Assembly: GCA_022316685.1 (NCBI GenBank)
Contig: JAKJHU010000046.1
Location: 7,725,001 to 7,789,000 of the forward strand
DNA from: Progne subis subis
Taxonomy: Eukaryota; Chordata; Aves; Passeriformes; Hirundinidae
Direction of reading: 5' to 3'
DNA length: 64,000 nucleotides
Both the position numbers and the translations under genes were made by a program. Of this stretch, positions 28,065-38,315 are shown in pieces (position 1 is the stretch's first letter; each line of letters begins with the position of its first letter). A model generated the notes under the pieces. The model was not told the origin of the DNA, ran no database searches, and worked only from the letters and a program-made list of their open reading frames with translations.

Positions 28065-31000
28065 TACCCCATTTACCGCCTCCCTCCCAAAAAACTTTGA
28101 GTCATAGTAAGAATTGCACAATAACTTTGAAGAGAAAGGAATATTTAAATGATTAAAGTCAGTATTATATTATTGTAGATTTTTATTTTCTGTACTTGTG
28201 GATTTGGTCTTCATTTCCTTCAAAAGCTTGAATTTTGTCATAAGTATGCAGACACATTGGAATAAAATCAGTAATAATTTACCTAGCACATTAATCATTA
28301 CCAGCTGTTAATGAATATTCAGTTACTGGCCAAATAGTTTCCACTTTGATTATTTCTAGTTTCAATGTGACTTTATAAATTGTTTTGCTATTTTCTAAAA
28401 GTAATTTAAAAGTTAGAACCAACAGTGGCTAAATTCTGTGATTACAGAGCAGTTGTATTGTCTTGCCTTTAAGGTTAATTAACAGTGACATGAGCTTACC
28501 ACAATTCCTGAAAATATCTTGGAAACCAAGACACTAAAAGAACTGCAATGCATAAATTAGTCATTGAAGGTGAATCTGCTACTTAGGGAAAATAAAACAG
28601 ATTAAAACAGACTGATAAAAATAATAGTTTTCTGTGAAAATAGATATGACGAAAAATGTAGACTCTCCTGTATTAGCCCATGTAACAAGTACTGTGAGGT
28701 CTATTTTCTGATTCAATACAGTTTTATCCTTTTACATTGTGCATTCTTTCAGTGCCATATCAAAATCTTCTCAGTAAGTGTTAAAAAAATACCTCATGTA
28801 AATTCTCTACCAGAAGTACAGTTTTTCTCTCAAAGGCCATTTCTCTAGTATTATACTTTTTCCTCTGAAATAAAAAAGTGGTTTGAGTCATCCTGCAATA
28901 AAAGTAGAAAATTATCATTCTGGAATTAATATTACTTCAATTTGTTACTGCTCTCAGTAAAACCCCTTCTATATAGGGCCAGATAATAGCTCAACAATCT
29001 CAGTATTCTCTCTCTCTTCATTACATAATACAACCATGTTCCAATTTTTCTTATTCTGACAAACGTTAGACTAAACCCATTGTCACCCTAAAGCACTGCC
29101 TTACAGATTTAAATCAAGTGATGCTAATTAAAGTGAAGCACAGGTAATTAAGGAGCCATTCCCTTTGCTACTCGGACTGGATAAGGTTTTCTTTTTGATC
29201 CATCATAACCTTTCTGTTAGGGATGTACCAGCCAAAGTTGCAATTGGAAAAAATAAGACAAGGGCAACTAGAACATGATAAAACCTGAGCAGAAGTCCCT
29301 GTTCTGTGAAATATTTGTTAACCCGACATGGCACAGTTACAAATGAAAATTATGACTGGCCTGGTAAGACAATGCACAAGACTGAGATGTTGTTTCAGGG
29401 ATTTAGTTCGGCCTTCTACATGTCTGAATTGATGAATTGTGTAATCATTAGGCTATTAGGAATATACATGAATATGCATGTTCAAAACCTTATTAGAGAG
29501 CCCTACAGTGCTATAGGAGAGGTTGAGTATATTATGCCTATCCTTGGGTGAAATTCTGCAGTGATACCCTGGTAAATTGGATGGAAAGTAACAACTGTCC
29601 TCACTAAATGCTGGGCATTTTAAAATGCCTTATGGAAAATCAGCAGCACTAGATAAAGCAGGTTTGTTGTTGATTTCACAAGTACTGTCAGCCTAGAAGA
29701 ATGCTGTGTGACTGTCATGAGAAGATTTACGATACCTTTTCTATACTCTGCCATGATGCAAATCTACAATTCAAGACAAGTGATGCAGATGGAACTCTGC
29801 AAACTGCAGCGGGGGCAGTGCTGCCTCAAGTGAAGAAAGATTAAGGGCTCATAAACAACATATGCTGTAGTTACGTGCATGCATCATACACAGCTTACAA
29901 AATACACCAAGTCTAAAACAAAAACAGGCAGAATCTACAGCTGGGCACTAAAGTGATGCTATTGAAGGCATAACAAGCCAGAGGTAACAGTTATATATGC
30001 GCTATCTGTTATTTGTTATTTGTTGTATTAATTAGGTGTTTGCCAGACAACCAGTGTTTATGTGATTGAGGTTCTTTGTCAGGTGTACACATGACAAAAT
30101 GAATAAAACAGATGCACAGATTGTCTGGGGAAAAACCAGCCAGTGGATCATATATGTAGAGCCTACTTATGCACAGGAAGCCCACCAGAACAGGGTTTGA
30201 GCAAACTGCCTTTCATACTTTAAAAAAACAAACTTTCTCTGTTTTACTTTCTTTTAATTGTGTTTGTGCATGTGTGCATAAATGTGGAATTTCAAAATTC
30301 AGATACCTACAAGAATTTAAAATACTTTGGTTTCAGTGTCCTAAATAAGGTATTACCATTCAAGAGTTGCTACATCTTTAGCAGCATTATGACACTGTTC
30401 ACTTCCCATTTAGTTCTTTCATGCCTTGCACTGCTCCCTCCCATCTCTCCCTTGAAAATATGCTTTCATAGGAAATACCTCTTTTTGCCAGCTGATTTCA
30501 ATGTCATATGGGTACAGTTCACAATATGCATCACTTGCATTAAAAATACAAAGATTAGGCACGGGGATAGCCAAGTTTTACACTTCCAGATGAGTGGGAA
30601 AAATGTCCTGTGAAATATAATTATGGTCCCTTAAAATGGGCTCCTGCTGAATCATACTGAGCTCCAGATCAGAGAGAGCAGGACTGCTTCAGCTGTCAAA
30701 TGTCTGCTTGCAGCAGTTTTTGAAAGCTTGGAAAGAGTGGTTTCCCCCTTTCTTCAAACAGAGGTTCAGGCTTCAATGTAAGAAAAATCTTTTTCTGGTT
30801 GGTAGAGTGCCTGTGTGGAAATGAGTGATCAGGTACCTTTTTACCCCTCAAATCATCCACAAGACAGATTTTTGTCAAATTGCAGTATGTGTTCCACTGG
30901 TAGCAGCAAACTAAATTTGGAGGCCCCATTCTTCTTTCTTTCTTTCTTTTTTTTTTTTTTTTTAACTAGATTCTCCATTATTTTTGTGCAATGCACTGTT

Positions 31001-33033
31001 TTTCACAGATGGTAACTATGCTAGATAAATAAAGACACTCAAGTAAATATAAATAAAATACATTAATCTACTTTTCTGTACCTACTCGATACAAGAAGCC
31101 AGAAAATACAGAAGCTTGTTATCTGTCTTCTTAGAGTCCTTTGTCCATGACTCCTTTTTATCAAATAAGAATTGGGCAGAGCTGCATATGCTTGCATGAC
31201 TCCCTATTATCCTGATCATCTGTGTATTATGACGAAAGGGAACAGGATTATGTTACCTCACTTTAATACTAAACCCCAGAATATTTCACATAAATGCAAC
31301 TTTCCCTCCAGTCACCCACTACCTTTGATTTTCTCTGTCTATAAATTCTGTGTATAATTTTGTGGTTGTTGACATTTTTTTTCATTCATTGATGAATTCT
31401 GGCTTTTCTCTTTTATGGAATAAATACTTTTGATCTTAAATTGAGCTTTCCTGATCTGAGAACAGTAAAAGCTGAAACATATGTTATGGTTTGCAAAAAT
31501 AAATATATTTTGTCTCTCTTCTGTGTTATTATGTCAGGGAATCAGATTAAAAACTTGAAAGCGATTAAGAAAAAATAAAATCCCAACACATATAGTAAGC
31601 ATAATTAAAGATATTTTGGGGGGATAGGTTAAAAAAAATCATTTTCCATATTAAAAAAGAAGGATTTTTTGGTATTTAACAGAAGCATTTGGATTTATGT
31701 GTTCCACTAATGTAAAGTGACACTGATGAGAGTCTGCTAGAGCAACTGCAGTAAAACTACTCTAATTTGTGTTAAGAATTTAGACTGAAATTTATATACT
31801 TAGAGGATCCTACTTCAGTCTTATGCAGCTGATAAATCAAATTAAACAGCTGTAATTTTGGAAACATAACCTCTTATTGCCTAATACACTTATTAAACAT
31901 TTTATAGTAATGCTAATATAGAAGCAGTTTCTCTACTAGTTTGATTTTTCTGCAGTCAGAGTTAGTCAATGACAAGCAATAAACTGCAAGGAGAGGAGGA
32001 GGGAGAATTCCTTTATTTGCATCGCTGGCCTCATTCTGTCAACATATCACCCAGATTGCTGGATACACACAGAGATGCATTCTGGCAATGCTAGGAAGGG
32101 ACCTGCATTTCCTTCTGTCTATTTCAACATATTAGCGACAGGACAAAGCTTCTGGCACATCTAAAATAAATTAATATTGGATTAATTCACTTCAAAAAGG
32201 TGTCAAGAAAACACATTGCAGATTCATTCATCACAAGCTTGAGAGTAATATGTTTAAAATAAAATACCATAGTAATTATATTTACATGCATAATTGCCTA
32301 AAGCTGAGCCAGATGACAGAATATATTCTAACACTTCGCAACATGCCTTCAATGCTGATTAAGCAACCAGTTCTTACAATAAATATAGTATTTTCAGTGC
32401 TAACAATAAGAGAAAGATATTATTTTAAACAGTTTTGTTTTACTTTAGAAAAGATTTTTTTTCTTACTGCTGTTGATTTAAAGTTGTGTTCAGTTACTAT
32501 TTCTATGCTCTTCACTAATGGTCATTTAAATATCTTCTAATATCAAGAAATAGAGTGCAGCAGTTTTATTTTAGTGGTAATAATCTGGGCAAGGGCAACT
32601 GTCAAACTTTACTTTATTGCCTTGAACAAAGTATTGCTTGAAACATTTTATAAGACTATAGCAAACCAGTTTATGTATAGTATAATACAATGCCAAAAGG
32701 AAGAGTGATAAAAAAGTCTGAATAAATATTTTACCATTTCCACTACCTTATTTATATTTTAATATATATTTTAGCTTTTTCACTACTTTATTCCACTACC
32801 TTATCAAAATAAACAAAACAAATGGGAGCCTGATCCTGTGCCTTTGACCAGAAGAAAAATCTTACCTGTTACAGACACAACACCTGAGCTGAAGTTGCAG
32901 ATCTGGACCCTTTGTTTGGATGTGCCTATAATCTGATATTTTATTGACACTTCCTGTGTCTTCAGTAGGAGCTCAGGTACAGGTATATTCTGCTCAAGTT
33001 AAGCAAACCTGTCAGAATTTCACTGGCTGTGCG
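28059..33033. other. Non-coding stretch, nothing recognised
   Basis: About 5 kb of AT-rich DNA. A TTTC/T-rich tract is present at 30933-30963. Open frames are at most 117 codons and lack domains. No transposon remnant was recognised with confidence. Confidence 0.5.
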
Positions 33034-33407
33034 TGTGGCACATGAACGATGCACAGTCCCCAGCCACAGTATAACCAGAAAACATTTATTAAAACTGTGT
33101 ACAGCTTTTATAATATTTTCACTATCAGGTTAGAGTAACACACACCTGGCTAGCCCGTAAGTATAACTGTTCCTGTGTCTGCTATCCAATAAGTGATCAT
33201 GTTCCTAATATTCACATCAGCATTTCTTCCTTAAAACAAATGCTTGTATAACTTTTTTTTTTTTTTCTGCAAACTACAATGGTTCTTCTACCTGTTACAT
33301 TATAGAAACTTTGTTACATCTCTCCTGCCTTGACTGAATAGTCCTTGTTCTTAGCCAAGCAGTCTTCGTTCTCTTATTCCTAAGCGTTCTTTGTTTCTTG
33401 CCCCACA
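33034..33407 (-). repeat. 3' LTR of the class II provirus
   Basis: About 374 bases, aligned over most of its length with 37935-38315. On the minus strand it begins TGTGGGGCAAG directly after the polypurine tract. It contains TATAAAAG near 33107 and AATAAATG near 33083, a closely spaced promoter and poly(A) signal that leave a very short R region. It includes a T14 run on the + strand near 33250. By eye it differs from the other LTR at about 11-20% of sites depending on the segment, with several small indels. Confidence 0.9.
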
Positions 33408-33422
33408 CCTCTCCCCCTTTTA
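33408..33422 (-). other. Polypurine tract next to the 3' LTR
   Basis: On the minus strand the sequence AAAAGGGGGAGAGG lies immediately before the first bases (TGTGGGG) of the 3' LTR. This is the standard position and composition of the plus-strand primer site of retroviral reverse transcription, and it supports the LTR boundary chosen here. Confidence 0.85.
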
Positions 33423-33959
33423 TTTACTAAGCGTTGCAAAGCGAGTGTGTGTCTGCATAAGCATTACCTGCTTTATGTTCTGATTGATAAGCTGTTGAAT
33501 ACAAGAAAAGACACGTGGCAAACATAACATAATCACCAAAAGTGTTGTAAGTCCCATTATATCTAAACCAACTATATGCTTAGCCCAAGATGCAAAACTG
33601 AAACTTCCCAACCAGGAGAATAGGCTGAAGGGATCCCATCTCAGGTAGTGCTGCAGTTCTCCAGACAGTTCCTTCGGTTCCTGGAAGCTTTGGTGAATGG
33701 ATTCAGTGTGGTCATTCAGGGTCATATAACACATTCCATCAAAGTCTTCATGTCAGTGTCCCTGGGCTAACAATAAAAAGTCTATTGTTGTTCTATTTTG
33801 CAGTGTTGCATGATGTAGAGAGGAAACATCAGTTAACAGTCCTGTTTTAAGCATTACTAACAGGCTACTTTCCTTCACAAGACAACAGCCTAGTTTATTA
33901 ATTATGTTCAAGGCATGTGCAGTATCAACAGAGGCAATTAAAGAACTAAAAACTCTCAT
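33420..33959 (-). pseudogene. env transmembrane subunit remnant, alpharetrovirus type, interrupted by a stop
   Basis: Two open segments in the same frame (33753-33959, then 33420-33734) encode the parts of a retroviral TM subunit in order: a hydrophobic N-terminal region, a heptad-like helix containing LQNRTTIDFLL, the short cysteine loop, a second helix, a hydrophobic membrane segment (about residues 54-73 of the second part) and a short tail. A TGA at 33753-33755 breaks the frame inside the cysteine loop. The first cysteine of the loop reads as His and the last as Tyr, so the CX6CC motif that would bond to the surface subunit is gone. The product cannot be functional. Class is judged from the LQNR-type helix and loop arrangement seen in avian alpharetroviral and gamma-type envelopes. 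Confidence 0.8.
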
Positions 33960-34645
33960 TGCAGGGTTCCGGAACTCAACCTCAGAGTTACAGTCAGGGC
34001 CAAATTACTTAGCATCAGGTTTGTTTTGCCTGTGTCATAGCATCCAATTAGTTTTGAGACTGGGATGAAACATGGTTAAACGACAAAGAGTACAAGGACC
34101 TCCTACTGCTTTACCTGGAATGCCTTTCCATGCTCTGCTGCCACATATTAAAAATATGTTATGGGTCAGGGTTATTGCATTGGTCCCTGTTGTGACTTGT
34201 GAGGGAGTAGTAAGATTGCACCAGGCAGAGGCTCTACGGTGAATGCCAGCGCAGCTTGTATCGACTCCTGTCTTGTCTGTGCTTGGATTGTTAGTGTAAT
34301 TAAGATAAGAACATACAGGAGCTTTTATAGAGCCTAGTACATCCAGTTCTTGAGGCTGCAGTGAGAGAGCAGGGAAGTTATACTTTTCTCATACCTGTAT
34401 TAACATAGCCCAAATACCATCCCACAGATTGGCCAGCATTAGTTTGCCATGACCCCAAATACCACCATGACAATCTACGCTCACCTGAAGTCATGTGCAA
34501 CTTTTGAGTAAACAACTTGTTCCATTCATCCTTCATTACAGGATTAAATGCCAACCAGACAGGTTTGTATATACATGACCAGTCCTAGTGATCCATTTCG
34601 AAGTGCATATTGGTTAATTTCTTTGGTTAATGTGAGCCAAACATT
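33960..34645 (-). pseudogene. env surface subunit remnant, multiply broken
   Basis: This lies between the RT remnant and the TM remnant. Short in-frame stretches on the minus strand (for example ones rich in Trp, Cys and N-x-S/T, near 34150-34500) look like the C-terminal part of a retroviral surface glycoprotein. They are separated by several stops and frame changes. The start of env is absent. The assignment rests mainly on position upstream of TM and on composition. Confidence 0.55.
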
Positions 34646-34668
34646 AACCAAATGGTCTTTGTTCCTAA

Positions 34669-35406
34669 TCATTTTTGCAAATCATTTACTGTTTTAATGG
34701 AGGTCCACAGCACAGTGGGCGGAGGAAAAATTTTCTGTTCAAATAATAGAAACCCTAGGTACTTCCAAGGTGGGACACTTTGAATTTTGTATGCTGCAAT
34801 ACAAAGACCAAATTTGTTAAGAGAAAGACCCAAAAAGACAACACAGTTTTTCCGTATAACAGTCATCTGCTGCTAGGAGTATATATTCTGTATGATACAA
34901 CAGAACCACTGAAAATTGCTGCTGCACCAGTTGTAAAGTACTTGTGACCACAAACCGACATATTGTAGGACTGTTTTTCATTCCTTGTGATAACACAACC
35001 CACTGATGCCTTGCACTATAGTTCAAGGATGGTAATGAAAAAGCAAGATGAGCTGCATCATCAGCGTGAACACAACTGTGAAAAAACAGTCTTTTAAATC
35101 AATAATTAACAATTCCCAAGTTTAAGGAATCATTGCTGGATTACGAATTACAGGTTGCTGTGCACCCATCAGGGCTATTACTGCATTGATAGCTCTCAGG
35201 TCTTGTAAGAGTCCCCATTTGCCAGTCCTTTTTGGAGTCACAAATATTGGGGTGTTCCATGGGTTAGTGGAAGGAACTATATTTCCCAGATCTAGTTGTT
35301 CTTTGACCAGTTTTTGTGCTTGTTGCAGCCGTTCCCCTCTGAGGGGCCATTGATCAATCCACACAGGACTATGTGTTCCATGTGAGTTTAAGTCTCGCCT
35401 GCTCAT
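34669..35406 (-). pseudogene. pol reverse transcriptase remnant, frameshifted and catalytically dead
   Basis: Betaretrovirus-type RT in pieces across three frames. The finger region (35122-35406) has PVWIDQWPL, NTPIFVTPKRTGKW and LLQDLRAINAVI. Motif A reads LIIDLKDCFFT just below 35110. The primer-grip-side segment LSQGMKNSPTIC lies in the 34817-35026 frame. A connection segment with PPWKYLGF lies in the 34669-34866 frame and ends at NDLQK. Where the active site Y-x-D-D should precede ILLAA, the sequence reads HTEY, so both catalytic aspartates of that motif are lost. At least two frameshifts and several stops are present. RNase H and integrase do not follow: env-like sequence begins almost at once, which marks an internal deletion. 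Confidence 0.88.
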
Positions 35407-35429
35407 CAGTGACAGCTTTTAAAAATTTG

Positions 35430-35800
35430 CTGTCAATATCAGTTTCCACTGTGATAACAGATCTCTTCCCCAAGTCTACATGCAGTAGAAAGCACATACG
35501 GTTTGAGACACGCTTGTTCCCCTTCTGGCCCATACACTGTGAGTTCTTTAGCTGACTGCTGTGGCATCTGCTGACTCCGACGCCTGTGACAATCCCTGCT
35601 GGAGTTGTTAAGGGCCGTGTGGGTGGCCACGTTTGCTGATGATCGTTGTCTGCTCCAGTATCTGTTAATCCTGAAAAAGACTTGCTGTCTATAACACAGG
35701 TTAGAAAAGGTTGTTGTACGGAAATAAGTTTAGACCAGCAAATGTTAGGAGTACCTGTACTCCCAAAACCTCTAGTGTCCCTGTCAGCATTGACAGATGG
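35430..35800 (-). pseudogene. Retroviral aspartic protease remnant, frameshifted
   Basis: The active-site motif DTGAD is encoded at 35648-35662, preceded by a hydrophobic strand as in retroviral proteases. Downstream, QQSAKELTVYGPEG and the C-terminal end of the domain are readable only in another frame (35439-35630), so an indel separates the catalytic motif from the flap and C-terminal half. The position between dUTPase and RT is as in betaretroviral pro. Confidence 0.78.
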
Positions 35801-36207
35801 TATTGATTGCTAGTCCAGCAGAACAGGGAGTGGTACCAGCTGAGCAATGCGTGCATGATCCTGCTGGGATAGTACAAGGTGGGTTAGGAGTCCAAGCTAT
35901 GATATTTATTTCACTCCTAGAATCAGAGTTGCTGATTCCTAGTGAAATGCAAATACCACTTTTAGATGATGATGATTTCCCAAGTAGCAATGCATGTCAT
36001 TTAAATGGAAGGGCTCCATTTAAGCCTGTAGTTGCAAGGTGAACGGATATGTCTGTCACTTACTGTGGTTGTGGTGGAAACTGCCAAGTCCAAGCTGGAA
36101 CTGCCTGAGGTTTTCCTAATGTAACTTGAGCTGTGTGGGTTTGCTGTGGCTGGATCCTGTTTTGTTGTGGGGCACTGGATTTTGTGCCACCCTTCAATTT
36201 TTGCCAT
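35784..36207 (-). pseudogene. Retroviral dUTPase remnant (start of the pro frame), frameshifted
   Basis: This frame overlaps the end of gag in the -1 frame (36001-36207) and contains SGSSSLDLAV, the first dUTPase motif. A second frame (35784-35990) carries the later motifs: GISNSDSRSEINI, then TPNPPCTIPAGS. The IAQL-type end motif appears in a third frame. dUTPase limits uracil misincorporation during reverse transcription. A dUTPase fused upstream of protease and reached by -1 frameshifting is characteristic of betaretroviruses. At least two indels inactivate it. I did not find a canonical slippery heptamer. Confidence 0.72.
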
Positions 36208-37769
36208 TGTGGCAGAGGTTTGCCATCTTTGTCATACTTAGAACGGCATTCATTACTCCAATGATAACCTTTCTTGCATCTGGAGCACAGTTTACTAGGT
36301 TTTTTATTCCCTTGCTTATTCTTTGAACACTTCTTTCTCACATGGCCTTCCTCTCCACAGGCAAAGCATTTAATTGCTGCCCGAGCCACCTGTAGCTGTT
36401 TAGCCAAGGCAGTCGCTAGTAAATCTGCTTTGTATTGTTCCGTACCAATATGTGCACAAGTTTTGATAAAGTCAGTTAAGGAAATACCAGGTTTGTCTTT
36501 TATTTGATCAAGTGCTTTACGACAGTCAGTATTAGCATTTTCATAGGCTAAGGATTTCAATAAAACTTCTGCTGCATCTGGTAAATCAATTTGCCTGTTC
36601 ACAGCTGTTTGTAAGCGATCAATAAAAGTAGTATAGGGTTCTTGGGGTCCTTGCCTTACGGTGGAGAAGCCATGTTCAGCTCTGTTAATGTCTGGCACCC
36701 TTTCCAGAGCTTTTATAGCCAGATCCCTCACTTGGTTATACGTCTCTGGGGGCATCCTTAATTGATCTCTTATGGTTGTCTGAGCTCTAGTACCTGCCAA
36801 ATGATCCTTTGTTATTCCAGCATTCCCAGTGTTCATGTTAGCCCATGCTTGATTTTCACATAACTCTTCATACTCTGCCCACCATACTGAATATTGTCCT
36901 GTTGTCATAATCAATTTAAATAAAGTTTTCCAGTCGGCAGGTAACATAACATAGTGTTTTGCTATAGCTTCTACAAATCCCATTGTATAGGAAGATTGCA
37001 AACCATTTTCTTTCACAGATTTTCTTAATTCCTTAACCATTTCATAAGAAATTTGCTCATGATGAAGCTGATTGCCTTGATAGACTGTGGGCATAGCACG
37101 GAGCAATTCAACATCCCCTTGATCTAATGCTTGTCTCCGGCAGGCTTCTAAAAAGTGTTTTGGCTCAGGGGACAGCAGAAGTTCATTATCAGTCATATGT
37201 CTTAAGGGCTCGTAGGGTGGGGGACATGACTGCTGTTTTAGCACCTTTGTGTCAGTAGATGGTGATGCAGCCATAGCTTTCAGCGGCTGCAGCTTTGTAG
37301 CCGGATATAAATCACATTCATGTCTTAGATCAATAGCTCTTCGGTTCACAAGATCACCCTCCAGTTCCTCCCCATTAATTCCCTCCTCCTCTTGCAAAAC
37401 AACTGAATTAGGATGTGAAAGCGGTGCTGTGAATGCATGGGAATTGTCTGCAGATGAATTTACGGCTGGGTGTGATATTTCTTCCGAATCGCGAAAATCT
37501 TGTAGTGCAGAATAAACAATCTGCCATGCAATGAATTCATCGGGGTAAACCTCATGACTGTCTAATTGATGAGACTTTAGAGACTCCCCCACTTGCTTCC
37601 AGTGATCGAGGTCATAGCAGCCGTCGGGGGGATACCAAGGACAATGCGTTTTCACCCACATAAGGAGTTGTATAAGCTTGCTTTCTTGTATTTTATAGCC
37701 TTGTTCCTCCACAATATGCAATAAACAGTCTTTATGGAGAGTTTCCAGTTTACTTGTATTATTGCCCAT
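36060..37769 (-). CDS. Full-length open gag polyprotein of a betaretrovirus-like ERV
   Basis: A continuous 569-codon frame. MGNNTSK at the start provides Gly2 for myristoylation, followed by a matrix-like domain to about residue 100 and a variable linker. PPPY at 183-186 is a NEDD4-type late-budding motif. The capsid domain runs from about 225 to 455, with the major homology region RQGPQEPYTTFIDRL at 372-386. The nucleocapsid has two complete zinc knuckles, C468-C471-H476-C481 and C495-C498-H503-C508, and the C-terminus is rich in Gln and Pro. It is the structural precursor of the viral particle. Every hallmark residue I looked for is intact, in contrast to the broken pol and env behind it. 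It could be neutral survival, a recombinant younger segment, or a gag kept by selection; the sequence alone cannot decide. Confidence 0.93.
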   Translation of the reverse strand: MGNNTSKLETLHKDCLLHIVEEQGYKIQESKLIQLLMWVKTHCPWYPPDGCYDLDHWKQVGESLKSHQLDSHEVYPDEFIAWQIVYSALQDFRDSEEISHPAVNSSADNSHAFTAPLSHPNSVVLQEEEGINGEELEGDLVNRRAIDLRHECDLYPATKLQPLKAMAASPSTDTKVLKQQSCPPPYEPLRHMTDNELLLSPEPKHFLEACRRQALDQGDVELLRAMPTVYQGNQLHHEQISYEMVKELRKSVKENGLQSSYTMGFVEAIAKHYVMLPADWKTLFKLIMTTGQYSVWWAEYEELCENQAWANMNTGNAGITKDHLAGTRAQTTIRDQLRMPPETYNQVRDLAIKALERVPDINRAEHGFSTVRQGPQEPYTTFIDRLQTAVNRQIDLPDAAEVLLKSLAYENANTDCRKALDQIKDKPGISLTDFIKTCAHIGTEQYKADLLATALAKQLQVARAAIKCFACGEEGHVRKKCSKNKQGNKKPSKLCSRCKKGYHWSNECRSKYDKDGKPLPQWQKLKGGTKSSAPQQNRIQPQQTHTAQVTLGKPQAVPAWTWQFPPQPQ

Positions 37770-37934
37770 TTTTATGGGGAGATTTTCCAGACCACTTGCA
37801 AGGCTAACCTGTTCCTTAGCCAGCTGTTAAAGGCCGTGCTCAGCAATCCTTGAAGCACACTGTTGGTACAGTTGGGATTCGCCACAGGTCTGGGATCACC
37901 TGGGATCTTGTGTTTTCCTGTTCAGGCATCCATT
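37770..37934 (-). other. Proviral leader with primer-binding site
   Basis: About 165 bases lie between the 5' LTR and the gag ATG. At 37915-37932 (minus strand) TGGATGCCTGAACAGG resembles the primer site for lysine tRNA, with GCC and GAACAGG preserved and one extra base plus substitutions near the TGG end. The rest should hold packaging signals, which I cannot delimit. Confidence 0.65.
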
Positions 37935-38315
37935 GGTGGGGTACGAATGATGCACGGTCCCCAGTCACAGTATAACTAGAAAACATTCATTAAAAGTGAA
38001 TATAGCTTTTATAACCTTTTCACTATCAGATTATAACAACATGCACCTGGTAAGTATAACAATAAGTATAACTGTTCATGCATCTAGTAACCAATGAGAT
38101 CACTTTCCTAATATCCATTTCTGCTTTTTTTTTTTTTTTTTCCTTAAAATAAGTGCTTATATACAAAATTTTTCCGCAAACTGCAGCGGTTCTTCTACCT
38201 GTTACATTTTATTAACTTTGTTACATCTCTCCTGCCTTGACTGAATAGCCCTTTTTCTTCTTAACCAAGCAGTCTTTGTTCTCTTATTCCCGAGTGTTTG
38301 TTCTCTTGCCCCACA
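37935..38315 (-). repeat. 5' LTR of the class II provirus
   Basis: About 381 bases matching 33034-33407 in the same orientation. The best-kept part is the U3 start near 38190-38315 (for example gcaaactgc-ggttcttctacc). The poly(A) signal has decayed here: AATAAA of the other LTR reads AATGAA. A T18 run lies near 38127. Small indels and many transitions separate it from its partner. Confidence 0.9.

Larger units (their letters stand above)
33034..38315 (-). mobile_element. Class II (betaretrovirus-like) endogenous retrovirus, internally deleted, minus strand
   Basis: A provirus of about 5.3 kb bounded by two direct LTR copies. Reading the minus strand, the order is 5' LTR, primer-binding site, an open gag, dUTPase, protease, reverse transcriptase, env surface remnant, env transmembrane remnant, polypurine tract and 3' LTR. 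RNase H, integrase and the front of env are not found, which explains the short length. Gag (two CCHC boxes, PPPY), a dUTPase next to protease and the Lys-type primer site are betaretroviral. The TM segment is of the avian alpharetrovirus type. Host bases next to the two ends (tgtgcg on the left, tctggg on the right) agree at only 4 of 6 positions, so the target duplication is either decayed or my end points are off by a base or two. Confidence 0.93.

Noticed and set aside
27879..28156. Frames encoding poly-Lys/Ile-Tyr or poly-Phe
   Set aside because: Produced by the A run and TA microsatellite.
37249..37515. 88-codon plus-strand frame opposite gag
   Set aside because: Shadow of the gag reading frame on the other strand; the same applies to the plus-strand frames at 36126-36507.
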